This document shows positions 35,078 to 47,900 of a DNA stretch of 64,000 nucleotides, in pieces. The stretch comes from Filosporella fistucella. Taxonomy: Eukaryota > Ascomycota > Leotiomycetes > Helotiales. The notes under the pieces were generated by a model. It did no database searches, was not told the origin of the DNA, and was given only the letters and a program-made list of their open reading frames with translations. The position numbers and the translations under genes were made by a program. The stretch is taken from assembly GCA_030077755.1 (NCBI GenBank), contig JAQJZZ010000010.1:3782001-3846000 (forward strand), read 5' to 3'. The first letter of the stretch is position 1. Each line of letters opens with the position of its first letter.

Positions 35078-36274
35078 TCATCTGTAACCGCGGGATCTAT
35101 CTCCACGGCCACCTCTATCCCGACTGTTACCACCACCTCGTCCTCGGCCACTGATAATGGTGTCGCTATAGAGTCCTCTGGTCTCCTCATTATCAGTCTC
35201 CATGCGATCATCAAAACCGTATGATCCATCCATCACCTCATCTCTTCCGTAATCTCTTCCACGATCTCGGCTTCGTTCGCGACCAGAACTGTATCGAGAC
35301 TCGTCGGATCGTTCTGTTAGGAGGTCGGCACGTGGGCCACGAGGTGTTCGTGCTGCTGGGCTTAGAGGCTTAGCGCTAGCTGAGTTCTTGTAGCCTTGTG
35401 GAACTGGACCTGGCTTGTGGTAAACTTGGAGGATGTTTCCATCAGCCTAATAGGAACCGTCAGTAAAATTTCCAAACATTAGTATATGAACATACATTTT
35501 GGTTGTTGAATGTATCGACCACATTGTCAGCTCCCTCCTTAGTCTCAAATATGAGTTCCGCGATGACCTTGGGTCGTTCAGCAATCAATCGGCATCCCAA
35601 AATTGCTCCCCCAACTGGTGACATGGCGCTCTCGATATCCGCAGCTGTAGTGCCAAGTGCGAGGTTCTTTGCCATGACAAGGTATGGTCCAGCAAGTCCT
35701 CGGATGGTCATACTTGAGGCTGGTTTCGCAGATCCAACAATGTTGAATTGGCTGTTGAGAGCTGGAGATGATGCAGAGCCATGAATGACATTTTGTAGAC
35801 GGGTGTTTCGATTGGGACGAGATGCTCTAGGTCCGCGAGGTACATTCAGACCTGTATCTGCTGTGGGGTTGTTCAAGGAGTGCAGATCGTGTGTCCAGTC
35901 GGCATTGACATTGCCATTTGGTCTTGGGGATGCTCGCGATGGTTTTGTAGTTGTTGGGACGTTTCGCTGTATGGTATCAAAGGAGTGTTCTCTTCGGCGC
36001 AATGAATCTCGTACCTTTGCGATTCCACCTGCAGGTGTGATTCTGCTTGCAAGAGATGGCACACCGACAGACTTGCGATTGTTCAACCCGGCGGCCCCTG
36101 GTGCGCTGGCCCGTCGATTACTTCCAAGGATCTTCTGAGCAATAGCCTCATCTTTGCGACGCTGACGATCTGTACACACAAAAGCGATTAGATTTTTATT
36201 GTTTTGGAAACCATGTGCAACCTACCCTTTTGAAGCATCGCATTGAGATCGACCGCAGGTTTATTCGGAGCCAT
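35078..36274 (-). CDS. RRM-domain RNA-binding protein with RG/RD-rich tail
   Basis: Three exons: 36226-36274, 35496-36169 and 35078-35446, with introns of 56 and 49 nt, giving 363 residues. The first exon encodes only MAPNKPAVDLNAMLQK plus one base. Residues ~18-170 are basic and Ser/Asn/Pro-rich. One RRM-like domain lies around 175-265: PYLVMAKNLALGTTAADIES resembles RNP2 and the first helix, and VIAELIFETKEGADNVVDTFNNQ resembles RNP1 and the second helix. The C-terminus is rich in Arg-Gly/Arg-Asp, ending RGDRSRGYR. This layout resembles nuclear mRNA-binding or export adaptors of the Yra1/ALY kind, but I cannot assign an ortholog. The RNP1 motif lacks the usual aromatic pair, so RNA contact may be atypical. 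Confidence 0.75.
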
Positions 36275-36942
36275 CTTGGAAACTGGTCTGTTGAGTTAGT
36301 GAGGGGATGTTAGTAAAGTTTGAATTGCAACAGGTCACACTGCTTCAAACAACTGAGTGGAAGTTCCAGGTTGTCTCTATTCCGTGGGATGGACGAGATG
36401 GAAGTGAACTTGAATGCGATGTTTTATACAATGTAATTCAGCGACGCGCAAAATCGGTTGTTGGTCGCGATCTGGCAGAAAGAGGCGCGGAGGGCGGGCC
36501 CCGGAGCAACCTGCTACTAAATTTAGTTGTAGCTGGGAGGTCCAAATAGGTGCCTAAGTGAAGCCAGCTCAACCCTAATTGCAAGGCTGCTCCCAAGCGA
36601 GAAAAGAGCACTTTCCCCCTATTTTCCAGACGAGGCAGGAAGCGAGGGGTGATGGTGCTGGCAGGTCCAGCCCAATGCACTTGCACTTTGGTACTCAGTC
36701 ACATATTGCATCTGCACTTTACAAGAAAATTCAGCAGTTTCAGTTTCACAACATCACAGCAATTCTGGTTACAGGTGAGTTTACTTACCTTTGGTTTGCG
36801 TGAAGTTCTGAACCTTACGGCTGCACAATGCTTGTTGCACCAGCTACATCAAAACTTGGAGGATGGAATGAATACGTCTCTTCACGAGCATAAAATCTTT
36901 CGCAGACTACGAAACTGATTTTGGGACAGACACATAGTCAAC
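36275..36942. promoter_or_regulatory. Divergent intergenic region RRM gene / orphan gene
   Basis: A 668-base gap between genes transcribed away from each other, so it should contain both promoters. No distinctive motif was found. Confidence 0.4.
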
Positions 36943-39900
36943 ATGGATTCGTTACCCCCAACTAATCTTACACTGAACATCGAATTTGGCCATTACCCTC
37001 GTACATCTCACTCAAGTCGTCAGCATATCGAGGACGACAAAGAATGGAACTTCAAAAACAGTCCCGGGCGACGTGGCTCTCTTCATAAGATATCCCAAAG
37101 ACTCTTACATACTTTTCGTTCGAAATCCCACAAGAGTTTCAACGAAACGGACGAGAATAAGAGCCCCGAGCAACTTCATCGGAGAAAGTCCATCAGCGAT
37201 CTCCTGCAATTCGCTTCTTTACGTTCTCGAAAGGATAAAGATGAAAGGAACATCCACACTTGGAGAACAAGAAGCCTATCACCTTCCAAAAGACACGATA
37301 CTAGTGGTCAGAAATTTCCATCTTCGTGCTGGTATTATTTGCTAATCCCAACAATTAGAAGAAAATTCCCATTTGAGAAGACGCAAAAGCCTCAGTAATA
37401 TTCTGACTTCCAGTAACATATTTGGCACCATCACAAGCAGAGGGTCCCAGAAACGAGAGGTCACTCCTGCACCTTGCACCCCATTGCCACCAACTCAACT
37501 TGAGCGAGCTACAACCGAGAAACGCGAAATTAACACGAGCTCAAGAAAAGAAGAGGATAGTGATTTAGCCCCCGCGAATTCTCAATCGGATACACCCATC
37601 TTAACCTTGCCAATTCCGGCGCGCCATATTCGCTTCGCCTTGGGTAGTCTTGATGATATGGATGCTTTCGAGGCTCGTGTGGATCGAATTGTTGGACATC
37701 TATTTGTAGAACCTGCAGGGCCGAAAATGCCATCATCAAAAGACTTATCTGATGGTAAGGATAAAGAGGAGAAATTACTCGAGACTAGTTCAGTGAATTC
37801 GTCGAGCAGTTGTAAGTGTCCAACCCATTTTCTCTCACAGTCTCGCTATTGTAACACCCAACAGCAGCTACTTTTTGCCAGAGCGAGAATGAGAGTGACA
37901 AGGAAAACATATATGAGTATAGTGCACCGGGTACACCAGATTCATATCTTCGGGCCCTCATTGGCACCGTCATCCCAGATACCACCTCATTCACTGCTGC
38001 GAAGTACAAGGCCTCTTTTGCTACAACCTCGCCGCTAGAGTACGAGACAGTTGAGTCGGCCAACGCTTTGGTAGATTCAAATGCATCGAGCTCAACCATG
38101 CCAAGGTGCGCTCCACTAGCAGAGGTGCGGAATTCACTGACATTTGTTCCAGCATCCCAAACACGACAGCAGGTATATTTTATAACCCTAGTGGACTCGA
38201 CCAGCAATACTTTCCCGGTCGGTGTTTGTCTCCCCATATAACAATTTGTGAGGTCGACTACCCCGATTCAGCATTGGGGGGAAATGATGGTCAGAATATG
38301 AAGAACATGGATCAGTGTTGCAGAACATCTCCAACCACAAACCAGTATTGTCGTCCCAAAACACTGTTGGCAGACGAATGTATTCTCCACCACGAGGGAG
38401 AAGGCGTGAGAAACAATGTTGGTTCCACGAGCATGTCTCTTCCCCGGAAACAGCAACCCTCTTCAGACCTTAAAGAGATGTGTCCTAGTGTTGGGGATCT
38501 CGACCCGAAGTTCCTTGATAGACTCCAGGCCAGAGAAGCGAGATACCACGAGCTCAATAAAGAAATGCTCCCAAAAATGGAACTCAACCGAGAGGAGATT
38601 GCACGAAACATTGAATCGACCCTTGCGAAGATGACTCAAAACTTCCACATGCTCTCAAAATCAGATGAACAATTGGAAAAGTTCTTTAAAACAGATACAA
38701 AACCTCTTCCCTCAGTTGGAACCCATAATGACCAATGTGTATCTACTTTTGAAGCAGATGAAAGAGAGGTCAGGGACTGCATCAATATTGGCACCAGACT
38801 GATGGGACTTGTAAGTTATGCTAAGCTACACAAATTGGTTTGACGAGCTACTAACCATGCTCTAATAGTCAAAAGGACAAATGAATTTGCACTCATTTCC
38901 AGTGATGAACTTCTCGGTGGAGCCTTTGGTAAATCATGATGATGATGTTCTTGAGGATTCTCTCCTATTGAGAGCTCACCCCGAACGAAATTTAAAAGCA
39001 CGCATCTTACGCAATGTCAGCATGGACCGAATCCTGGCTGACTCAATCACCATAAGATCTTTCCGAGTATCAACAGCGGGCGAACAACCAAGCTTGTTCG
39101 AAAGAGCTGCAGTACCTTGCAAATCGAAGGACATTGAAACTACATACACGCTGCCCGAGACAATCAAAGTTGAGAATGGGAAGCAGCTCCAGGATCTGAA
39201 AGAAATTGGCAATGCTCTTAATGTACTGGCTCGAAAGTTCTCAAATAAAGGTAAGATCGTCTCAGCAACCTCTGACAGTACTAACTTGATGGTAGATCAA
39301 TCTCCGGTATCTGACAAGACAAAACCTGACGTTCAACATTCGGGAGGAATTTTTGTGCGGGGTCTCTCCGAGTAAGTGGCTGGTCAGTTGTGTTTGATCT
39401 CGATTAATGGTGGAGATAGGAGCAGTAGCGAAGATCCTACAGCAGATAGCCCTTTAGATTTGTGGGCCGAGGTGGAGAGAGTCATGAAAGGTTATAGGCA
39501 AGGATTCTTTACTTGCAGTGATGCAAGTATGTCGAACGCAGCTGCAGCTCTGTCAAACAAACAAAAAGAGGCCACAAACGCTGGTGACAGCAAGCACATA
39601 ACAAGAGTCGAATTCCCAGCGACTATGAACATACGCGCACATTCGATGATGTTTCGAACTCTAGAGCTTGCTTTGGCAGCAATATGTGAGTACAAATTGG
39701 GCGAGCTTTCCAACTTTTGTATTTACATCCCGGAGAATCATCTGCTACTCGCACAGCCACTAGACTCCCAGGTACCCAGCGAAAGAGAGATGAAGGCGAA
39801 GGGACAAGAGATACTTTGGCTTCCAAGGAACGATAAGTTTTCGGAGGAGTTATTAAAGCTGGATTTTAGGAACGGCAAGAACACACAGGATCGGGGGATG

Positions 39901-41967
39901 ATATCACCGTCATTCTCGCACCTCAAAGAAGTAGTTGGAAGCCCCATTAGAAGAGAAGGGCTTCTTCCATCTTCACTCAACCAGTTGGAAACAGATACTG
40001 CTGACCCTTTCCAACTCCCCAAAAGCAATGTAGAGATTGGCTTCCTCAACATATCCCCGATTGTCCCCTCAAAATCAGATTGCTCGGATCAGTTGAGATT
40101 GGCAAGCCTCCAGTGGGGGATGGGCTTCTTGGTTCCAAGGGATAAGAATAGGTGTATTTCGTCAGATTCCGATACTGGAGAGAGCAAAGTACCGATTATT
40201 GCGTCTCGCAAGGATGTAGAGTTAATCTCGAAAGCACAACCAGGCGCAGTATCCGTCATCCAAGTAGACGACACAGGAAGTTCAAAGCTGCGCCAACACG
40301 AATCGTCCATCTACGAGGATGACTTCTTTCTCGAGGTGGATCATGAGATTGCTTTGGGATATCTAGGTAGTCAATACGATGGTTCATCTCGTTCCTCAAC
40401 GCCATATTGTAATTCGAGGAATCGAAAGATCAGCCTCCGGATGGACGCTGAATGCGAGAATGAGGTTCTTTTTAGTCTAGAGGAGGAAGAAGTCGCTCAA
40501 CCAGTTCCAACATGGATGCAGCTCGCTCGAACTTATCTCGCTGCAAAGCCAAGGGTCGAATCCCAGAGTACAGGAGGACAATTAGTTGATGAGGTCTTCC
40601 AAGAAGATCGCATAAGTAACATTCCTTGTAAGGAACTCAAGCAATGTGAACCTCCCGGTGCTTTGGGAACAATCGTGACATCTGCGTCTGAGAAGCAAGA
40701 GTCATCGAAGCCGGCAAAACAAAGATTAAAACACAGGCCTCTTTTCTTCCGGCGTCGACGAACTGTGAAAATGCAAAGATATGGACGAGATGCACGGAAG
40801 TCCACCAAAAAAGCCAATGCAAGCTCTGACAATGCTGCTGAAAGTATTTCAAAAGAGAGAACTCCCCAATCACAGCATTCAGATACTTCTGCAACTGAAA
40901 AATCCGTCGCAATTATCTCCCATCAGAAGCCCCAGATTTCCCTGTCGCGGCGGGGTGGTCTTGATCGGGATGGATCAGAGACTTCTGTCAGATCCCTTCC
41001 TTTGGGATTTGCGTTCAGCACCTTCGGCGAGATCTTGGACCCAAAAATTGACACAAAGACTGTACTTCCAGATCAGACGGATTCAGGACGTGATACTAAG
41101 GGCACTGTTCTGGTACCAAGTGTCCGCACAGCATCTCGTTTATCGCATATCTTGGAGCTTCCTGATGACTGTTGGGCCGACACAGCAGACAAACCGAAGG
41201 TTGTATGGGACGATGAACGAGACGCAGAGCCAATAGCAAAGATAAATCATGTTGTCTCAGACTCAGATCCATCTCCAAACATTGGCAAGCGCCTTAGCAG
41301 CATCACGATTGCTCCAAATTCTCAGAGCACAGTCAGATCTGAGACGCCGATTGAATTGGAGGAATTCCTTTCGGATAAAGCGCTTACTTTGGGAGATATG
41401 AACATCAAACTCGTTGGTAAAGCTGCACTTAAATGCCAAAGTTTTGAGAAACAAAACAAGAGTAACGAGAACGGCGCTGCTCAGTTGACACGCCAGGGTA
41501 TTTCAGCTGAAGACAAAACCCGTAACACGGCTTTGGATGAGCATGATAACATTCTAGACAGAGCAGAGAATATAGGATTCAAGGCTCTTCTGGATATCTT
41601 TCAAGATCATGGGCTCATGGATCCCCTGACACCAAGCTTAGGATTACGCAAACTTCAACCGTCACCATCTCGAGTGTCAAGCATGCGGCAGCCTCAGTTT
41701 CTGGGTCTCTCGGCAGAAACATCCCCATTTCCTCATCAGACAATGCCGCCTGGAAACATAACCACTTCTGAGCCAGATTTTGTAGAGTTGCCTCAAGCTC
41801 CTGGCGCTTCCTGGCTGAAGAATCGATTTGCGGAACCAACGTTGCAGAAGGGCGATTGGAATACACGCTCAGGGTCTAGCATTTCTAGTCTTTCTATGAA
41901 AGGCTCCAGTGCAGCCAAATCTGCCTTTAGCGAATACCTGGCCAGATTCGAAAGGGATGGCAAGTAG
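36943..41967 (+). CDS. Large uncharacterised protein (1577 residues, six exons)
   Basis: I do not recognise this protein. Six exons join in phase: 36943-37306, 37359-37811, 37865-38172, 38253-38810, 38869-39371 and 39420-41967; introns are 52, 53, 80, 58 and 48 nt. The start MDSLPPTNLT has a good context (AACATGG). The N-terminus is basic and Ser-rich with repeated RRKS motifs (LHRRKSISDLL, MRRRKSLSNIL), typical of AGC-kinase sites. A predicted coiled coil (LQAREARYHELNKEMLPKMELNREEIARNIESTL, given in part) sits in exon 4. Exon 6 contains a compact region, ELALAAICEYKLGELSNF, then long disordered acidic and Ser-rich sequence with FFRRRRTVKMQRYGR as a nuclear-localisation-like patch. The C-terminus ends SAFSEYLARFERDGK. 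There are no membrane segments or enzyme motifs. The least certain intron is the first, with a weak GTCAGA donor. Confidence 0.7.
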
Positions 41968-42511
41968 TATGAATGGTGTCTTCCTCTGACTAACGAATTG
42001 AAATGGGTATGAAGAAGTTTATTTCTTGTTGGTCTGTATTATTGACGGAGGGCATAATTAACGGGAGGAGGGTGGGCTGTATAATGAACAGTTCATAGGG
42101 GTGTGAATATCGATATCATCAGATGGCTCCTGCACAGGGATCGAAGATGGCAGAGGAGTTATTCGCTCATTTGTACCAATACCAATCCAGTTGTTAGCAA
42201 TAGACACAAGAGAAGTCTGTTGTCTCAAAACAAATAACATCACCGCCATCAAATGTAATGTGAGGATTTCATGAAGATCCTAGTAGTAATTGTACAAATA
42301 ATGTACAGAGGGCGATAATATACAGTTTGCGGCAGATTCCCCTTTCTCTCAGCGATTTGTACATATTTCAGGCACGCCGTCCTGACTCGGAGCATTATTC
42401 AAATACGACGCTGCGTCACCCCACTAAGACATAATCTCACAGCTAAAGCTCAATCTTGATTTGACTTGAAGGAGATTTTCCTCGAGGTCGTCGAATACAG
42501 ACAAATAGCGA
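41968..42511. other. Convergent 3' intergenic region orphan / PPR gene
   Basis: A 544-base gap between convergent genes, probably 3' untranslated sequence of both. Nothing else was recognised. Confidence 0.4.
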
Positions 42512-44648
42512 TTAAACCTGTGCTTCAGCAGCAGTGGTTTCTGCTTTCAATGCCTCGATATCGATTTCGGCTAATGGTGTCTCTTCAACCTCAGACTCGT
42601 AAACACTCTTAGCAGGCGCTGCCGGCTTGACAGGTGGTCTATTCTTGTCGGCGTCCGCTTGTTTCTTGGCCAAATATTGTATCCTCATTTTCTCCCTCTC
42701 CTCCAATGTATTCTTGTACCTTGTAACAAAGGAACCGAGTTTCCTACGTTGGGAATGTAGCTCGGCAAACTCTTCTTTTGGCACCAGAGCGTTGTTAATC
42801 ATTAAATCGTAGGAGCGAATCATCTGAGTAACGATGCGGTAGGCAGATTCACGGAAGGCAACCTTATCGGGGACTGTTCTTTGAGAGATGGATGATTCGG
42901 CGAAGAGAAGGTATGATTTGATGTTTATGTAGGAAGGATTGATCCTGTGGAGAGCACGCATGATTTGAGCGCCTTGGCCGGATTTAGACATTTGACCGGT
43001 AGAATCATATACCGGGGCAGTGATAGCTACATCGAGGTAATTCTCCAAAGATGGTAGGTCTGGCTCCTTGAGCTTTGTTTGCATCAGGTCGAGGATCTTG
43101 CCAGCGTTAGCAAAGGCGTGCCGATTTTTCTTGTCTCTCTGGCAGGTGGACATAGCAATGCGGACTGTCTTGGCTTGAACCATCCCGTCAGGCATCTCCA
43201 AGAGGAGCTTGACAACTTCCGTACTTGCTCGAGCTAATCGGAGAATTCGAAGATAACAGTGGTAGTTGTCTGAATCCGGGGCGATGTTTAGGGATTTGGT
43301 TAAAATATTCCAATAATTCGTGGCTACATCTTTCAAATGCGGTGCTTCCAACGCTTTCATAACCAACGAAATGGTATTGGCTCCAGGTTTAACATAAACT
43401 CCAGCTTTTGCTGGAGAGTCGTTCGTCTCCGCAAGACTTTGGAACGAGTCTTCTGTCGTTTCCGGCTCTTCACCGAACTCACCACTGCGGGCTTCCAATA
43501 TGTGCTGCTTCGATTGAATACTTCCTTGCCCAGATGGATCCTTGCCGAGACGCTCAATCGTACCCATTCGCGGTATTTGGCGAGGAATATTCATGGTCTG
43601 TTCAATCAGAGACAGGACGTCATCAACATCTTGCTCATTGCCAACAAGTAGCAGACGACCCATGGCAGCAACGAGCTCCTCGTCGACCATTATGTCTCCT
43701 TTCTGCCAGCGTTTGATGACTTCCACCCACATCTGCCTTGCAATCAAAATAAATTTCTGTCGGCCTTGTCTGACCTGCATAGGAGTAAGGGTACCGCCTA
43801 GGTTGTTGACGGCATACATGCGCAAGGCATTTAGTATCGTGGTGAAAGACAAATTGTTCGCTGCTCTAATGCCTCTCTCTGGCATCTGATCCATAACCGC
43901 CATCAGGGCATCCATATTCTGAGCTCTTGCACACATCTTCAAGACCGCATTCATATGTATGACGTTTGGTTTTATAGGGGCTTTTTCGGTGAGCATGGAT
44001 TGGTAGATGGATAGAACTTTGTTAAGAGCATTCTCCGGTTCATTGTGCTGAGCGCATCCTCTGAAGATGATAGTGTAGGTTTGCGCATCCGGGGCCTGAG
44101 CACGCTTTTTCATCTGGACGAATGTTCAGCTTTTGACTTTCAAATTCAAGAGCGTGTCATACCTCATTGTAAGTTTTGATAGCTGCGTTCATCATGCCCC
44201 TACTCAATTGATAATCCACCAAATGATTCCAGCTGACTGTGCACTGCGTGTCTTTGCTAGCTGATCTAACAAGAGTCTGTGCCGTCGCAAAGTCATCATC
44301 TCGAAGTTTTTCCCGTACATAGGTCGCGAGCTTTACGGGATCCTTCAGGTACTTGAGTTCAATAGCGACTTCTCTCGATGCTGGGTCCAAGGGTTTTCTC
44401 TTAATTGTTTGAGGTCTGACGCCTCTTGATTTTATCCATTTGTCTCGAGGGACACGATTGCCAGGCTTCCGCTGAGCTTCGGAATCTTCTTCGCGCTTGT
44501 CGAGAGCTCTTTGATAAGAAGTTGTCACAACTGTTCTCCTGAGGGGTTGATTTGAGAAACGTGCCGTTCGAGAAGTTGCAGATATAATAGCAGAGTCTCC
44601 AACTATTGTCTGTATGCAGTGTCGCATACATGCATTGCAACTTAACAT
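42512..44648 (-). CDS. Pentatricopeptide repeat (PPR) protein, probably mitochondrial
   Basis: Two exons, 44163-44648 and 42512-44113, with a 49-nt intron (donor GTATGA, acceptor GTCCAG), giving 695 residues. The N-terminus (MLSCNACMRHCIQTIVGDSA..., basic, few acids, Ser/Arg/Thr-rich) looks like a mitochondrial presequence. PPR-type helical hairpins are visible: WNHLVDYQLSRGMMNAAIKTYNEV, DAQTYTIIFRGCAQHNEPENAL, NVIHMNAVLKMCARAQNMDAL and LSFTTILNALRMYAV, and later NTISLVMKALEAPHLKD. Such proteins bind organellar RNA for maturation or translation. The C-terminus is a charged coiled coil (NTLEEREKMRIQYLAKKQAD). It shares a 348-base promoter with Pol1. The specific RNA target cannot be told from sequence alone. 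Confidence 0.8.
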
Positions 44649-44996
44649 CGTAGGTGCTTAGTGGCAGAAAAATTAATTTTGATGCTTCTCATCAAATTCC
44701 CAGAACTTTTTTGGTAAATGCCTCCCAAATAGGTATCGCTACCTAGCTCTCTCTTCTGACATTTCAGGCATGTATGCATAACAGATTTACAGGGATTCGC
44801 GTTCGCGTTCGCGTCCAAATCTCGCGTTGCAGTTGATTTAACTTTCGCAGCCGACACCCAACCACCACCAGTTTTACTCCTACTTACACTTCATACAATT
44901 CTCTCAACTTCATACAACGCAACTCCGCTTTTCCAATATTATCTCTCTTAGTAGTATGTTGTAGCAATTATCAACTGCTATTCTCTACTCGCCAAC
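44649..44996. promoter_or_regulatory. Bidirectional promoter PPR / Pol1 with tandem CGCGAA (MCB/SCB-like) boxes
   Basis: The whole gap between the two start codons is 348 bases. At 44796-44814 the plus strand reads TTCGCG three times at 6-base spacing (TTCGCGTTCGCGTTCGCGT), that is ACGCGA/CGCGAA on the other strand, and a further CTCGCGTT follows at 44821. MBF/SBF factors of yeasts bind ACGCGT and CGCGAAA and drive G1/S expression of DNA-synthesis genes, which fits the neighbouring Pol1. The role is inferred from the motif and context. Confidence 0.55.
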
Positions 44997-47900
44997 ATGT
45001 CTAAGGCTGCCAATGCACGCAGCAAGTTCGCGGAGTTACGCGCTCTGCGGGAGTCGGGAAAGAAGCGTCTGGATAGCTACCAAGTCCACCAAGAAGCCGA
45101 TTTATATGAGGAGGTGGATGAAGCTGGATACAAGAAGGTTGTCCGTGATCGCCTGAACCAAGATGACTTTGTCATAGACGACAATGGCGAGGGGTACGCA
45201 GACGACGGGAGGGAGGAATGGGACCAGCAACCACAGTATGGCTCGGAAAGTGAGGAAGAACTCCCAACCAAGAAGTCTGGTAAAGCTGGTAAGCCAAAAA
45301 TGTGGGACCTGTGATGTTTCGGATTCTCACAATTTCTAGCAAAGCGCAAACGCGAAGAAGAAAAGGCAAAAAAGGAGAAGTTAGACAAGGGAATCAGCAA
45401 CTACTTCACGAAGGGTGCTGTAGTAGCTCAGCCTAAAGCTAAGGTACTTGAGAATCGGTGGACTTAAACAGGCTCCTGCTAATAGTTTGTAGCCTGTCAA
45501 AACAAAGGAAGACGACGACTTCCTCGCAGATCTGCTAGGTGAAGTCGACACCAACGTTCCACGCCCAATCACACAACCCGCCAGATCGAGAAGAACGCAA
45601 GATAAGAGGAGGACTCGCGCGCTCTCCCCTTCCGTTGCAGATGCTCAGCGCCGAGTATCTAAAAAGGTGAAAGTTTCAGATGATAGAGGCCCAACAACAC
45701 CGCCAACTGAGCAAGACTTTGGAGATGATGACTTCATGGTCAATATGGGTGACGATGATATTATTTTGGACGATCCACAACCTTCATCGCCGGTTGTGAA
45801 AGCCGTGGAAAGGAAGGCACAGACCGTTATAAAGGCGGAAGATGAGGATGAGGAGGACATGATGGAGGTTGCTCAAGCTGATGGAATTGCAACCACCAGT
45901 GTCAATATTTCTGGGACACGGCCCGTGCCAAAGGTGAAGAAGATTGAGGCATACCCCTCACCTGCTAGCTCTTCGCCGACAAGACCGCCCACGGAGCGTG
46001 TTGATGCTTCAACTTGGAACGACGTTACCAACAGACTCAATGTCATGAACAGCAGCCAGCAATCGGAAAACATGAGCTTTGGAAAGCTCGATTACAACGA
46101 TGCAATCGAGGAGGATGGTAGTCTCAACATGTTCTGGACAGATTATACAGAGATGAATGGAAGTTTGTGCCTGTTCGGAAAGGTGCAAAATAAAAAAGAC
46201 GGCACATTTGTGAGTTGCTTCGTTAAGGTGGACAATATTCTTCGGAAGCTCTTCTTCCTACCGCGGCAATACCGACAACGTCACGACCGAGATACGACTG
46301 ATGAAGTTGACATGAAAGATGTATATGAAGAGGTAGACGAATTGATGGGCAAACTGAGGGTTGGAATGCATAAAATCAAGCCATGCACTCGAAAATACGC
46401 TTTTGAACTTCCCAACATACCAAAAGAGGGCGAATACCTCAAGCTTTTCTACCCGTACTCAAAACCTCAATTGCAACCTGAACATCAAACCGGAAACACC
46501 TTTTCGCATGTCTTTGGCGCCAACACTCCTCTTTTTGAGCAATTTGTCTTGTGGAAAAACATCATGGGACCTTGTTGGCTCAAAATAGAGGACGCAGAGT
46601 TTGGGGCATTGAACAATGCATCCCACTGCAAATTAGAGGTTCAAGTTTCACAGCCAAACATGATCACTCCGTTGAGTGAAAGTGAAGGCCCCGAATCGCC
46701 ACCTCTGACCTTGATGAGCATCGCATTGAGAACGGTTCTTAATGTGAAGGATAACAAGCAAGAGATTCTTGCCATCAGTGCCCGAGTTTACAAGAATATT
46801 TCACTTACGGACACAACTCCTGCGGAAAAGCTTCCTTGCCATTCCTTCACAATAATCCGGCCGGTCTTGACTAACTTCCCTATTGGATTTGAGGGGGAGG
46901 TGAAGAGGAGAGCAAAGGGACTTGTGAAGCTCGTGAAGCAAGAATCAGAAATCCTCAGCTTTTTCCTCGCACAGCTCAATCTGATTGATCCAGATGTCCT
47001 CGTTGGGCATCAACTTGAAGGAGTTGATTTCAGCATCTTATTGAATCGATTGCAAGCCAGACGGACACCTCAATGGTCAAGAATTGGCCGTATGAGACGC
47101 ACACAATGGCCAAGCTCAATGGGAAAGATGGGAGGAAATTTCTTCGCTGAGCGCTCACTCATATCCGGTCGCCTCCTTTGTGATCTGGCTAACGATGCTG
47201 GAAAATCAACCATGACTAAATGTACATCTTGGAGTTTGACAGAGATGTGTAGTTTGTACCTCTCGGGTACTAGCAGACGTGAAATCGACAACGAGTCGGC
47301 ACTCAAGACCTGGGCGACATCAAAAGATGGATTGATGGACTACGTCTCGCATTGTGAGGCTGATACATTCTTCATTGCTGCTTTAGCATTGAAAGTTCAA
47401 ATGCTTCCGTTGACCAAAGTCCTTACAAATCTTGCCGGAAATTCTTGGGCACGAACACTCACCGGTACCCGTGCCGAGCGGAACGAATACATTCTGCTTC
47501 ACGAGTTTCATCGAAACAAATACATATGTCCTGACAAAGCGGTATTCAAAGGCAAGCAACAGATTGAGGAAGAAAATTTCGACGAAGAGAGCGGAGATGT
47601 TAAGAAAAAGGATAAGTACAAGGGAGGTCTCGTTTTCGAGCCGGAGAAAGGCCTGTACGATAAATTCGTGCTGGTCATGGATTTCAATTCTCTTTACCCA
47701 AGTATCATTCAGGAATTCAACATCTGCTTCACGACCGTAGATCGCACACAGCTGGTATGCTCAATCTATATTGGTAGAGAATCTGCTAACAAAGCGTAGT
47801 CCGATGACGAGGAGCGGGTACCCGAAGTCCCAGTCAACCAAGATCTTGGAATATTGCCGAAGCTTATTGCGACTCTCGTCAGCCGTCGTCGACAAGTCAA

